64,000 nucleotides of DNA from Podospora comata (GCA_017354895.1 CP071497.1:3162001-3226000); one strand, 5' to 3'. Positions 10,462-22,611 are shown, counted from the first letter of the stretch. The notes: generated by a model not told the origin, from the letters alone. Numbers and translations are program-made.

Positions 10462-10926
10462 TTAAATCGTGTGTGGTCCCGATTGATGGCAGTGGGTGTG
10501 GAGGTAAACTCCAAGTTCCAAAGGTGATTGATGTCGGGCAGCCATCGCGTTGCAATGAAAGGGGCGATCACCTCCCTTAGGTACTTTGCACAACGTAGTC
10601 CTTTCCCATTCTTTTTCCAGTCTAAAGCCTGAGGAAAGGTCCTCCCTGATGACATAACGCCACTCCCCTACGTCGCTGCCCAAGAGCCAGGCTGTCATCG
10701 TCTGACGGAGTGTTGGCTTCCAGTCGTGGGAAAGCACCACATTGAGAGACGGCGACACCGAACTATTTCTAGCTTGCACTCTGCGCCAAAGTGCATTTTC
10801 CTCCTACAACCATCAATGCCAGGTCGACACTCCTCTCCAATCGTCTCTCGGCATCACTTCTCTGTATACATTATCCAGGTTGTCTGTCTCTCCAACTCTT
10901 CTCCCATCTCAGTCATCAACTCCACC
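10462..10926. other. gene-free spacer, 5' region of the small secreted protein gene
   Basis: Separates tRNA-Glu from the secreted-protein gene. C/T-rich stretches just before 10927 fit a fungal core promoter and leader. No repeat was seen. Confidence 0.5.
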
Positions 10927-11678
10927 ATGAAGCTCGCTACGGTCGGTCTCCTCTCGTTCGCGGTATGTGAGGCATGATATCCCTGAGTTCCGTCACCCTC
11001 CCAACACCTGTATTCTAGCAGAGCATCGTCCTCGGCAGTCCATCCCCCTCCTCCTATCCAGTCCGTCGCGATGTTGACCTCCAATGGACGATCCAAGCAT
11101 TTCCCAACGGCCCATTTATCCACGTGAACGGCACCATTGAGCAGGTTTACGACCACGTTCTCAAGATCAACCCGTCCTTCGACAAGGAATTCGTGCCTAG
11201 GCATCTCCCGGACGAAGACCCCTGGTCCCCCCCACTTCAAGCACCCTTCTAGGATGAGGTCAACTTTGAGGGCAAGAGGACTGAGTGTGGTGAACCACTG
11301 AGATACGCACCGAGGCGACATATCAGGACTGGAATCGAGTATCTTCGGAGACTTCCGTTCGAGGTGCCCGAGCTTGCACCTGGTACCTGTGGTCGTGTCA
11401 GCTGTGCGTGGGACTCGGCCATCAAATGGTGCAATAACGTGGGTGTTTTTTTATGCCTAGGGTCTTGGTCGTGAGCTGATGAGGTTATACAGATCCAGCG
11501 TGTACAGCGTCTCAAGTCTATGAAGACCCTGGCTGACGGTGCGGAACACCTTGCCCAGATGTGCGTCAGGCCCGGGCTCAACACACTGGTGAAGGACGCA
11601 TCGGCGTTGGACAGGGTATCGGGACAGGTGTGGCATGAAGGTGGCTGGAGTATTATTGTGGGCCTGGAGAACTGTTGA
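10927..11678 (+). CDS. small secreted cysteine-containing protein (effector-like family), 193 aa
   Basis: Exons 10927-10962, 11019-11192, 11253-11438 and 11493-11678; all introns are phase 0 with GT-AG ends. The donor of intron 2 (GTGCCT) is weak. The protein begins MKLATVGLLSFA, a short hydrophobic signal peptide. It then has a DLQWTIQAFPNG segment, a GRVSCAWDSAIKWCN block and a C-terminal GGWSIIVGLENC. Related small secreted proteins with the GRVSC.....W.CN block are widespread in ascomycetes. No function is established that I can name. It has Cys residues spaced to form perhaps two disulfides. It lies alone between tRNA genes and the PAP2 gene. Confidence 0.75.
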
Positions 11679-12505
11679 TTCGCCGGGCGTAGCTGAATGG
11701 CAAGCATCGTCTCGTAGTATACCTTAATTGATATGGATTAGACCTTGAAAGAAGGGGTTCACTCGTCTTGCTACCCTTGACAGCCCATTGAAGGTTAGCA
11801 TACCCCTCAATCATTTTGACACCCCTCGTGCTTATATCTCTAAACGCCTGTTGGTATATTTTCAACGCCTTTAGATTACCTACGCAGTGGCGTTTAATAG
11901 GTCTTACATCCTCTGCGATCTCATCTATGGAGGCCCTTTCATCATCTGTCTTCCAAGGCTCCCCAGAAGACGGTTGTGACGACTCATTTCCCCAAATGAC
12001 CCAATCATATGCTTTCCTCTGATAAAAAGCCCGTCCGTCTTGTCCAACGGTGAGTGAGCCGTGGCCAAAGGACCGGCGGTGCACTTGCAATGCCAAGGCT
12101 GGCTGGTGTAATGACGTCATGCAGTGCTCTGATCGATCTGCCGCCGCAAGCCACATGGCATCACTCGTTGATTTGACGGGCATTAATGAAACACGAGCGG
12201 GAAAAAGAGCAATGACGACACAGATGGGCGGCTTTTTGTGACCAAGACCAAGGAAATTCTGGCAGAGGGTGTCGGGCTGGACGAGAGAGGGGACGGACAC
12301 AAAATGGGCGTTGGGTGGGTGTTCCAGACCTTTTTGTACTTTTGTTTTTTCCACACTTGTATATCTTTTTGTTTGTTAGGGATCATCAAAAGGGATAGCT
12401 AAGACTGTGGCTTTCTGGGCGCGCGCGAGACTTTTGTTGTGAATATCACCCACCATACGCCAAGACATTACACTTCGACAAGGGGCAACCACAGGATAGG
12501 ACGTC
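11679..12505. other. spacer with an unconvincing minus-strand open frame
   Basis: A minus-strand open frame of about 230 codons (11653-12354) covers most of this spacer. It has no ATG at its start and overlaps the end of the secreted-protein gene. Its middle (around 11800-11960) reads like protein, but no family is recognised. It may be a broken gene or chance. Confidence 0.3.
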
Positions 12506-13864
12506 ATGTCATCGGGGCTTCCGAAATTCTACCAACGGGGCCGCGACCGGCGTCGCGAGTCCCGCGCTTTGGATGAGGCTATTTCTAATGGTACTGCTGG
12601 CACGACAGCTGCGGGGAGTACGAATGTCAAGGGCAGCAAGTCGTCGCGGTTGATGCAGTTTATCAAGAGGTGGATTTTGGTCTCGTGGAAGGATTTGCTT
12701 GCGATGGCTGTTTTTGGGGGTGCTGCTTTGGGGGTGAGTTTTCTTTTTTGTTTTTGGTGCTGACTTGCCTGGTCATGATGCTGATGTTTGTTGTGATGGT
12801 AGATCTACCAAGCTCCCTATGCCTCCACCCGCAATTTCCCCATCACCTTCAACCAGTCTGGCGATATCGTCTACCCCGAACTCGCTTACCCTCACCGCGG
12901 GTGGATCATCAGCCCGCAACTTTCGGGCGTCATCGCGGTTGTGATCCCGCTTGGGGTTATTTTCCTGGCGCAAATCAGGATCAAGTCATTCTGGGACTTG
13001 AACAATGCTGTTTTGGGGCTGTTGTATTCGATGATCTTGTCGAGTTTCTTCCAGGTTGTTATCAAGAATTTGATTGGGGGGTTCAGGCCGTATTTTTTGG
13101 ATATTTGCCAGCCGGATATCTCCCTTGCGTCGAGTAATAATGCGACGGGTTTGAATGGTGTTGGGTTTCAGCAGATCATGTACACGATCGAAATCTGCAC
13201 CAACCCGGACAAGGCGGCGATCAAGACGGCTATAACGAGCTTCCCTTCTGGCCATGCCACAAGTGCGTGGGCGGGGTATGGTTTTTTGTTCTTGTGGATG
13301 AACGCGAAGCTGAAGGTTTGGGGTAACTACCAAACAAGCTTTTACTGGTTGGTCTTGTTGACTGCGCCGGTGTTGGGGGCGACATTGCTGGCGAGTTGTT
13401 TGACGGTTGATCAGGCACATCATTGGTATGATATTTTGGCGGGGAGTATCATTGGGATCGGGACGAGTATTGCCTGTTATCGGTTGGTGTACGCGGCGGT
13501 TTGGGATTGGAGGTGGAATCATGTGCCGTTGAAGAGGGCGGCGCCGTTTGGGTATGAGATGGAGGGTGATCGGTTGTTGCCTACGTATCACAAGGCTACC
13601 TGGACGAAGAAGCTGGGTTGGGGGAGGAGGAAGGGCGCGAGGGTGGGGAGGGGAAGTGTGAGGGGGCCGGTGGAGAAGAAGGGGTTGGCCAGTGGAAGGA
13701 GCAGTGAGACGTATGCGAGGAATGGGAGCGCGGTGAGTCCTCACTCGAGAGTGGCGCCACCGGTGAATGGGTATGGGAATGGTGTTGCTCATCCTGATCC
13801 GGCGGTGGCGAGGGGAACAGGAAGCGTTGGGCGGTATGATGGGAGGGGTGATCAGATGGTTTGA
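12506..13864 (+). CDS. PAP2-family lipid phosphatase (diacylglycerol pyrophosphatase-like), 429 aa
   Basis: Exon 1 12506-12733 and exon 2 12803-13864, donor GTGAGT, in frame. Several transmembrane segments surround the phosphatase motifs. Motif 1 is KNLIGGFRP (K-x6-RP), motif 2 is PSGH, and motif 3 is SCLTVDQAHHWYD, with the catalytic His and Asp. The family removes phosphate from phosphatidate or diacylglycerol pyrophosphate in membranes. The Arg normally seen at the start of motif 3 (SR) is Cys here. A basic, Gly/Ser-rich cytosolic tail follows the last helix. Exon 1 ends in G-rich codons, exon 2 starts with C-rich codons and then turns G-rich. Confidence 0.88.
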
Positions 13865-16487
13865 GTTGGGCTGAGTTTTTGTTTGGTCTGCGAATCTGAT
13901 GGTGTCTTTTTGGTCTGTTGATATTTGGCTTTTGGGAACCGAGCAAGCAAGCGAGCAGCTACTAGTGTTTTTCTTTTGTTGAAGCGAGTGTAGTATTATT
14001 ATTCTAGGATATGTAAAGTTTAATAAGATTGATACCGATGCATGTACACATCATGTCCACTTGCGATCTGGTGTCCGGATGTGGTATTTTGTCGCGTGAC
14101 GGTGAGACGGAGACAGGGACGCACACCGAAGATAGACGTGGTAAGATACATCATACCCCAGAAGGTGGCTCGGTCCGGCCCATGGTAGCGCAGGACATAA
14201 CACGGCGAAAAAGGTCATGGCATGCGGCACTCAAGCTTCTGGAAGTCTACATAATACCCAAGCTGTCGGTCAAGCTGTATCGATCAAGTTGTATTGCAGC
14301 GTTGCCCCAATATGTGCTCACTTGCATGTGCCTGATTCGAACCGCGTGGTTGGGTGTCCAACACATGCAAAGGGTAACCTGGGGAGACCGCAAATGTGCA
14401 TGCTAATGGATAGGACTGCCTTGTCAACCGAATCATACATTGCCTTGCGGAGCTGGTCAGCCAACTGGCAGGTCGTCTATCACTCATGTCTTGCACCTTC
14501 TGCAAAAGTTGGATAGCGGCTTGGCTGAGGATGAGCTATCGACCTGTCATCCAGGAGTGCCAGGGTCACGAGGGTGCACCTGCTATCAAGGTGAGGTGGT
14601 ACCGTATCAGCAGGATCAAGGTTAAGCTTGGTTGGTGGTCCAAGCCCAGGGCAGGAACATGTAAGCATGTGCAAAGGCCCTGTTGCAGTCGATAAGCAGA
14701 TAAGTATCCATTGCGCTTGGCTTCTGTCCCAAAGCTCGCTGGAAGACTTCTAGAAAAGGCCGGTCCTCTTGGCAGCTCACCACTCGGGAACACTACACTA
14801 TATCTGAACATCCCAGACTCGGTGTCGATACGAGTGTCAGCACATGCCGAGTGGAAGGATCTCTTTGCAAAAATACTGAGGTGACCAGAACTGATCAGGA
14901 AGGATCCCATGTGATGGCATTGCATGGGCGAAAGGAAATGGGATGGCGACATCCCGCATTCGTGGCGCCAAGGCTGTTTGCGGGGAAGCTTGTCTGTCCC
15001 CGATTGGCGGCTTGGCATCTCACACAGTTGCCTTAGCGTGGACGGGAGTTCAGATGTGCAAGGAAAGACGTCGGTGGCTGGCTGGGCAATCCAAGGGTTA
15101 CCAATGACCGATGCTTTCCGGTGAACGCATCCAGGGAAAATCCAAGTGGAAGTGTCGCATTTCTATGACCAACAGATTCAGTATTAAGCCGCAGTTACAT
15201 ACATCAGAGACATGGAACCCCAAGACAGAAAGACAGGGTGACCGGCGGCTCAACAGGCAAGAACTTCACTCTGCGCTAAACCGATTCGAGCGACCGAGCA
15301 GCAGCAGGCTGCCGACAGCCCAATGTGGAGATTTCTGAACCCTTGGCTACATACATTTTCCCGAAAAACCACACGACATCGCAGCCGGCCATTTCCCCGT
15401 TCCTTGCAGACAGATATCAACAGCTCGCTATGGGAAGCTTGCTCGAAACAAAGTTTCTCCATGGTGGAGAGTCCAGCGCCCGCCGACCCATTGATCCGCC
15501 GTTCATGGCCCTGGTCATAGTCGCGGCAAAACGTGCGCCCGACAGTCACAGCGCAAACTCTATCAACACGGCTGAAAGCCATCAGGAATAACCCACGCAG
15601 ACGAGTATAAAAACTACTAATAGACACATAGATAACATCGGTCTTTAGTACGGTTCTCGGCACCGCTGGGCTTCGCTGGACACGCTCGAAAGAGATGGTT
15701 CTCCGTCCACTTGGCAGTCATGGCATGCTCAACTGACGATGTCTGCCCTTCTGCTCACCGACAGCCTCGTTCATCACGCTCGCCTTCCTCCTCCTTCAAG
15801 AGTACCCCGCGAGCCAACATGGATGCAAGGTCGTCAGCATGTCGGTGGCGTGCCCCACCGCCGAGAGGACGCCTCGTCCGGTAAGAGGCCGCTAACAAGG
15901 CTCGGCGCGTCTCGGCGGGCTCGGCGCCGCCTCAACACGGCATCTCAGTGGGCGGGCACGTTGAAATGGATCCGAACCGACAGGGATCAACAATTGGCAT
16001 GCCGTTTTACCCATAAGCCAAGACGAGAAACGAACATCTTATCTTGGACAACGCTGTTCTGCCCGTCCATCACCTTCCTTTCCCGTTGACCCCCCGGGGC
16101 AAACCCAATGCCTGTTAAACGTCGCAATCCCTTGGCAGATGCGGACCTGGACACGGCTACAATCGCACCTTCCAAAAGCAAGGCCATGATTGCTGACGTT
16201 CTGGGCTGCTCCCGTAGTGTAGAGTGGCATTCATGAGTGCCACCGCCTGCAAGCTAACGCCCGGTGGTGGTGGTCGTTGATCGGACCATGGTATACCATA
16301 TCAGGAGGTGGGGCGACCTCTGAATACATATCCTGCCTACAATCCCCGAACCAGAACCTTGGGATCTTTTGTTCTTGCGCGTCGAGGTTTTGCTACTACT
16401 CCATAACCACCTCCGTCCCCCCCCCCGCCCCCACCTTCACCAACACCCTCCTCTCACATAGGACAACTCCAGACTACATCAACAGCC
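13865..16487. other. 2.6-kb gene-free stretch upstream of the transporter gene
   Basis: Open frames here are short, overlap on both strands and lack domains or consistent codon bias. The last 200 bases are C/T-rich and lead into the transporter start, as in a fungal promoter and leader. No tRNA, tandem repeat or transposon ends were seen. Confidence 0.5.
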
Positions 16488-18050
16488 ATGTCGGAGAAGC
16501 ACGAGCACGAGACGTCCAAGCACGTCTCGGCTGAGGGCATCCAGCAGTCCTCTTCTTACCCGAGCCAGAATGAGGAGCCCATGCTCGAAAGAGATCCCAA
16601 CCGCAAGTGGTGGCACGGCATCAAGGAACCTGGCCATGCGCTCCAAATCGTGACGGCCGCCATCTTGGCTATCGCCATTGGCATGGCTGTTACCTCCACG
16701 GTTGGCAGCAAAAACATTCCCCAGGCGGCTACTGTGATTATCGGTATCCCAGGTGTGCTCTGGTTGCGTGCTCTCAGAGCTGTTGGTAAGATGCTCATAT
16801 TCCGAAATGTCTCCGTCGCATGCTAACAGTGTGTTTCTAGTGCTTCCCTTGATTATCTGCGCCATGATTCTCGCTGTTCAAAAGTTGAGGGAAATGTCCA
16901 CGGGCGGTGGTGCTGTGGTTGCGAAGTGGTCCGTGTCATACTACGTGCTCACGACCCTGCTCGCCATTGTGCACTCAACCATTGCAGTGGCCGTCGGTTG
17001 GATCCGTCTCATGCAGGTTATGGATGCCGAATCTCTGGAGGTTACCGATGAGGATGACAAGGACATGATCAAGGAGAGAACTGAGACCAAGATTCACGAC
17101 GTTGTCAAGCAGATGTTTGAGTCCTTCATCCCTCAAAACGTTGTCAAGTCGCTCGCCGAAGACGGTCTCCTCGCCATCCTCGTCACCTCCGTCATCGTTG
17201 GATACCTTCTGAAGCCCAACTCGCCGCTCCTCAAGGTCATCAAGGAGATTGAGGAGCTCATTACCATCATCATCACCTGGTTGATCAAGGCTGCGCCTAT
17301 TGGTGTTTTCTTCCTCATCCTGCCCAACCTCTTCAGACTCGACATTGCCAGTATCGCCCAGAACTTGGGTGTCCTGATTGGCTCTTCGCTTGTCGGCATG
17401 TTCTTCCACCTGTTTGTAGTGTTGCCGCTCCTCTTCTTCCTCATCCTCCGCCGCAACCCTTACAGATACTGGATGAAGCAGTCACCTGCCTGGATTACTG
17501 CCTGGGGTACTGCTTCCAGTGCCGCTACGCTCCCGGTCACCATGAAGTGTGCCAAGCGCACTGGTATCCCCGATGGTCTTGCCAAGTTCACCCTGCCCCT
17601 GGGTTGCTTGATCAACATGGATGGGTAAGTTTTTATGACACACTTGTCAAATCTTTCCCCTGACGCCTGCTAACTCGTGTCATCAGTACTGCTATTTACT
17701 TCCCGGCTGTCGTTGTCTTCCTTGCCGCCACTCAAGGCCACGAGCTTACCGGTGCCGACTATGTCATCATCGTGCTGCTCTCCACCCTTGCCTCGATCGG
17801 AACCACGCCCATTCCTAGCTCGTCTCTCGTCTTGACCGTCATGATTGCCACCAGTGTCAACGTCGAGATCACCGGCATGTACGCCGTCGTTGTCGCCATC
17901 GATTGGTTCATTGACCGCTTCAGAACCGCCGTCAACGTGAGCGGTGATCTGTTCGCTGCTCCCATTATCCAAAAGCTCGCCAAGGTGGAGGACGATGGTG
18001 TTGTTTCGGAGGAAGAGGGTGTTGTTACCGACAACAACGACCGCGTGTAG
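16488..18050 (+). CDS. EAAT-like sodium:dicarboxylate/acidic amino acid symporter, 481 aa
   Basis: Exons 16488-16785, 16841-17624 and 17687-18050, with a perfect TGCTAAC branch site in intron 1. It belongs to the DAACS/SDF family. The serine-rich HP1 loop reads WGTASSAATLPVT, TM7 carries NMDGTA, HP2 reads GTTPIPSSSLVL and TM8 reads DRFRTAVNVSGD. In animal EAATs the second Arg of DRFRT binds the side-chain carboxylate of glutamate or aspartate, so acidic substrates are likely here. The N- and C-termini are hydrophilic and cytosolic. Codons are C-ending throughout, which suggests good expression and contrasts with most neighbours. Confidence 0.92.
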
Positions 18051-18578
18051 AGTGCCGGTCGATTGTATGTGTTACGAATTGTCAGACGAAGCGTTGGAGT
18101 AATGAGTAGCTTTTTTTTTTTTTAGGTGGGTGGGGGGTTTGGTTATAGTTGATGATACCATGGTGCCACGGCACCGCTTGATTTACCACACAACTCGTAC
18201 TTCTCTTAATGCACCCGATTATTCTTGCTACCTTGGCATTTTCACGAGTCGGCCAGCCGGATTACCACCGACACAAACATGGTCTCTTTTGATTCCGAAG
18301 CCGCCAATAAAAGCAATTATCGCTCTGTTACAGCGCATATTACTACCGATATCTGCATGCCGTTCGCCGGCCAGACAAACCGGGACGCCGAACCGGACTT
18401 GAAACTGATTGTCTCCGGTAATCCCGTGCATGATGACACTCTATTTACCCCGCTGTCGAAGATCCACAGGCAGGCGGGCATTGATGCTGACATTTGTGCA
18501 ACTGTCTGATCTATTTAAACCTGCTGTCACTCATACTGCTGATATGTCCTCTTCGTTTTCCCCAACCCTTACCGCGAC
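18051..18578. other. spacer between transporter and FAD monooxygenase
   Basis: Contains a T-rich tract right after the transporter stop (18110-18123), likely in its 3' UTR, and the promoter of the monooxygenase gene. No gene or repeat recognised. Confidence 0.5.
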
Positions 18579-20068
18579 ATGACCTCTTCACGACCAAAAC
18601 TCCACGTCATCATCATCGGCGCTGGGATCAGCGGGCTGGTGCTGGCGCAGTGTCTACGGAAACAGGGGATTTCGTTTGAGATCTTTGAGCGGGATGAGGG
18701 TCCTGCGGTGAGGAAGGGGGGGTATTGTCTTGGTTTGCATGAGTACTTACCTCTTCCCCTATTACCCTGACCCTTTCACTAATGGAGGAGTGTGTGTGAT
18801 CCAGTCCAGAAAACCTCTTTGTCAAGTATCTACCTGACGATCTCCCTTCAGTGTGGTCGACGTGTCACTTGCTCCCGCTTGATCTCCCTTCTCAGCTGAT
18901 GACCTACCTGCCGAATGGGATTGCGTTTAGGGTTCAGGATGGGGAGGAGACGCCGTGTGTAAGGGTTAGTCGGGCGAAGCTGAGGGAGATGTTGGGGAGG
19001 CATCTGGAGATTAGGTGGGGGAGGAAGGCGGTGGGAGTTTGGGAGGAGGGGGAGGAGGTGGTTGTGAAGTTTGAGAGTGAGGAGGTGGTAAGGGGGGGGT
19101 TGGTGGTGGGGTGCGATGGGATTTTTAGTGGTGGTATGTCTTGTTTGGTTGGGCTTTTCTGAGTGACTGGGATGGTGCTGACATCAAAATAGTGAGGAAG
19201 TGCATCCCTAACGGTCTCGACTGTATCCAGCTACAACAATTTCCCGCTGCGGTGGTGGCTGGGGATGTGGTGCTTGAGGGGGAGGAAGTGAAGCGGCAGT
19301 TGAGGAATGGGCACTCAGCTTATGTTTCTGTTGGGAAGGAGTGGGGGTTGTTTGTTGGGTTGAATAAGCTGGTAAATGTCAAGGCTGATGAAGAGGGGGA
19401 TGTGGAGGGGATGAAGGGGGAGTATTACTGGATTTTGAGTCGGTTTGACAAGGATGTAGCCGATGAGAAGCATTGGACGAAGACAATGACCGATGAGGAG
19501 AAGCTGGCAATGGCAAAGGAAAAGATAAAGGAGATGAGGGAGGAGTTTAGGATTGTTGTCGAAAAGACAACTGTGGAAGGGCTGAAGAGTTCTGCTGTGG
19601 GTAGTTCCATTTTCTTGATGAGAGCGCATGCTAACGTGAAGCAGTGGTCCATGTGGTATTCTGCTGTCCAGGGCGCAGAAGACCTCAAAACGTCGAGGGT
19701 TGTACTGATAGGGGATGCAGCTCATCCTATGACACCTGGTGGGTTCTCTCTGGGGAAAGGACAAGTCCGAGATGCTGATGTCAACTTGTCTAGCGCGCGG
19801 AGAGGGCGCCGTCGTAGCGATACGGGACGCAGTACAACTCAGCAAGGTTCTGGGAACGATTGACACCTCAGACGAGGCATCCCTCAAGTCGACTCTGCAA
19901 GACTTTCAGCAAGATGTCCTTACAAAGGGCTTCGAGGCGATCCGTGGTGCTCGGGAAGCTTTTGAGGGTGTCTTTCAGAACAGGACACCGATGGCTTGGG
20001 GGTGGGAGATGGCACCCATTCGACAGGTCCCGCCTCTCCCTCCGTTGAAACTAAAGATGGCTTTTTGA
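18579..20068 (+). CDS. FAD-dependent monooxygenase, four exons, 437 aa
   Basis: Exons 18579-18742, 18805-19133, 19193-19738 and 19794-20068. All joints keep frame; the first donor (GTACTT) is weak but gives LHDPENLFVKY, which fits the family. The N-terminal Rossmann motif is VIIIGAGISGLVLAQ, the middle motif is GCDGIFS and the FAD ribityl motif is VLIGDAAHPMTP. These are the three signatures of aromatic-hydroxylase-type flavoproteins (PF01494). It would hydroxylate or epoxidise a small molecule using NAD(P)H. It lies 826 bp from a P450 gene and 4.6 kb from the 3' end of the HR-PKS, so a tailoring role is likely but inferred. Confidence 0.85.
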
Positions 20069-20189
20069 GCCGCTCGAGGTGTTGAAGGGAGGTTGTTGGC
20101 AAATACATAACATAATCAGAGGTCGTTTTTGTTTTATTACTGGCATGTAGGTGCTACTTCCGGCCTTCGTGAATATCAAATACTAGCCT

Positions 20190-20277
20190 GCCCGGCTAGC
20201 TCAATCGGTAGAGCGTGAGACTCTTATGGAGTACTCCGGTAATCTCAAGGTTGTGGGTTCGACCCCCACGTCGGGCT
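20190..20277 (+). tRNA. tRNA-Lys (CTT) with a 15-base intron
   Basis: Acceptor GCCCGGC at 20190-20196 pairs with GTCGGGC at 20270-20276. The D-arm is GCTCAATCGGTAGAGC and the T-arm GTGGGTTCGACCCCCAC. The anticodon stem TGAGA/TCTCA holds C-T-CTT-A then an intron of about 15 bases. Anticodon CTT gives Lys. It sits between the monooxygenase and P450 genes. Confidence 0.93.
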
Positions 20278-20299
20278 CAATTCCCGTCTTCGACGATAC

Positions 20300-20304
20300 T
20301 TTTT
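20300..20304 (+). terminator. polymerase III terminator of tRNA-Lys
   Basis: T5 run about 22 bases after the tRNA 3' end. Confidence 0.65.
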
Positions 20305-20893
20305 CCATTTGTTTTTAACAATCTTTTTGACTTCCGTTGATTCAAGTGTTCTCGTGATGACAATCGCAACTGTTTCATTTGCTGACTGCTCAGCCGTATG
20401 AACACACTCAACATGGACCCGCAACCCCTCCTGCAGTCCAAGACACATAAACCTGCATGCATCTATCGAAGACGCTGCAAGCCGCCTATCCACGGTTGGA
20501 CCTATCATCACGTTATCCTATTGCCAAGAACTCGGGTAGCTCACTAATAGGCCAGTTTAATACGGTCCTTCGCAATAGACTCAACCATGTCGCATGCAAC
20601 CAAGCCAATTGTACAGATGTCACAGCCGATATGGATAGGCAACTGTCAACAGACAGGGTTCGGAGAATTCGCCCACAGAATGCCTGCATGCCCAGCACCT
20701 GTTTGTCGAGCTCTGCCCCGCACTAAGGCTGTGACAGGGACATATTTGGGCATCATGTGTGAGACGAGGGGTCTCGGGACCTTTAAAACCTGATGAAGCC
20801 CGCTCTCCCCAGTCTTGTTCTTTCCACACAACAACAGCTTGGTTGCTTTTTGAGGTCTCGGTGGCACCGAAGCCAGGCCGCTCCTCCCCCACG
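20305..20893. other. spacer upstream of the P450 gene
   Basis: P450 promoter region. Only short open frames occur; an upstream non-ATG extension of the P450 frame is not credible as coding. No repeat seen. Confidence 0.5.
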
Positions 20894-22611
20894 ATGACGC
20901 TTCTCTCAACCACAGTCTCGCATCTCCAAGCCGCCTGGGATGTCCACCCTTACCTCCTCCTCTCGGTTCCTTTTGCCCTCTACCTCTTCATCTCCAATGT
21001 CCGATCCTATCACAAACTCCGACACATCAATGGCCCGTTCTTGGCGCACTTCACCTACGTCTGGTTCGTGGGCAGTGTCGCCCGAGGAAAGATGCTCAGC
21101 ACTCTCCAGGAACTTACCTACAAGTACGGCCCTGTTTGTCGCATCGGCCCGAACGATCTTCTCGTCGGCGACTTTGACGAGGTTGTCCGCATCAACGGGG
21201 TGCGATCACCGTATGTGAAGAGCGATTGGTATACTACTATCCGGTTTGATGTTGATGGGGGGGACTCGGTTGTTTCGTTGATGGATACTGCGGAGCATGA
21301 TGTGCGGAAGGCGAAACTGATTAAGGGGTATGAAGGGAGGGGGAAGGGGCAGGATAAGGGGTGGATGGATAAGGTTGTGGATAAGCATTTGGTGGAGTTG
21401 GTGAGGTTGTTGAGGGAGAAGTATGTCAAGCAGGGGAGGGAGATTAACTGGACGAATGTGATGAGATATTTTAGTGCGGATGTTATGGTGGAGGCTTTGA
21501 TGGGTGAGGCATGGTAAGTTTCGTCTTTGGAAAGTGTTGATGATGGAAGTTAACGGACATGGTTCAGGGGAGACCTTCAGACGGATAGTGATATTCACAA
21601 GTTCTTCGAGATGTCGGATTATTCTACGCCTTACATCCATACTGTTGGAAGTTGGGGGAGTCTTAGGTGGCTTACGAGCAGCTGGTGGTTCATTCGCAAG
21701 GCTGGGCCGAAGGTGACGGATGATCATGGTTTGGGCAAGTTCATTTCGTAAGTCTGTCCAGAATAAAGATGAAGAAAAAGAAGACCCAGATACTGAACAA
21801 CAAAGCCTGGTGAGAGAAGAGGTCTCAAAACGTTTTAGGGATCCCGAATCCAAGAAGGGCGATATGTTGGTATGTCAAAGTCCCTTCGGTAACCGGTTAA
21901 GAGCGCAGGTTGACAAAAGAATGACAGGCCGACTGGATCTCTCAAGGACTTACCTCACGCGAATGCGAGCTTGATGTCATCCTCGGCGTGATAGCAGGGG
22001 CCGACACCGTTGCCGTGCCCATGCGAACCATCTTCCTCTATCTCATCACCTCTCCACTCGTTTATTCCAAGCTCAAAGACGAGATCACAACCGCCATCAA
22101 GACCAGAGCCATCTCAGAACCCGTCACAAACCAACAGGCTCTCAAACTACCGTACATGCAAGCTGTTATCAACGAGGGCCTCCGCATGATGCCCATCTCT
22201 GCTTTCGGCTTCCCCAAGAGAGTACCCGCGGAGGGAGACATGATTTGTGGCATACACGTCCCTGGTGGAACAGACATCTTCCCTAACAACCTCGCCATTC
22301 AACGAAGCAAAAAGGTGTTTGGGGATGACGTCGACGTTTTCCGGCCAGAGAGGTGGTTGATTGAGAACACCCGAGGACCGGAACACCGCAGCTTGATGGT
22401 CCGGCACATCGAAGTCATCTTTGGTCATGGTAGATGGCAATGCCCGGGGCGGATGCTTGCTTGGGTTCAGCTGAACAAGGTCTTTGTGGAGGTTTTGAGG
22501 AACTTTGACTTTCAGGTTGGCAACCCGAGAGATCCTTGGAAATTGGGGGTTTATAGCTCGGTTACTGTTGGTGACTTTTGGGTGAAAGGTGTTGAAGCAA
22601 GGCCAGAGTAA
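20894..22611 (+). CDS. cytochrome P450 monooxygenase, four exons, 515 aa
   Basis: Exons 20894-21513, 21568-21747, 21806-21869 and 21928-22611. The 64-base exon 3 joins GLGKFIS to LVREEVSKRF and restores the frame. The N-terminus has a membrane anchor (YLLLSVPFALYLFI). The I-helix motif is AGADTV, the K-helix E-x-x-R is EGLR, and the heme loop is FGHGRWQCPG with Cys460 as iron ligand. All key residues are present, so it should be active. It resembles the pisatin-demethylase-like group of fungal microsomal P450s. Its place 2.1 kb beyond the 3' end of the HR-PKS suggests it oxidises the polyketide. Exons 1 and 4 each run from C-ending to G-ending codons. Confidence 0.9.

Noticed and set aside
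11653-12354. Minus-strand open frame of 233 codons
   Set aside because: It begins with a non-ATG codon, overlaps the end of the secreted-protein gene, and shows no family-like blocks. It is kept only as a note in the spacer entry.
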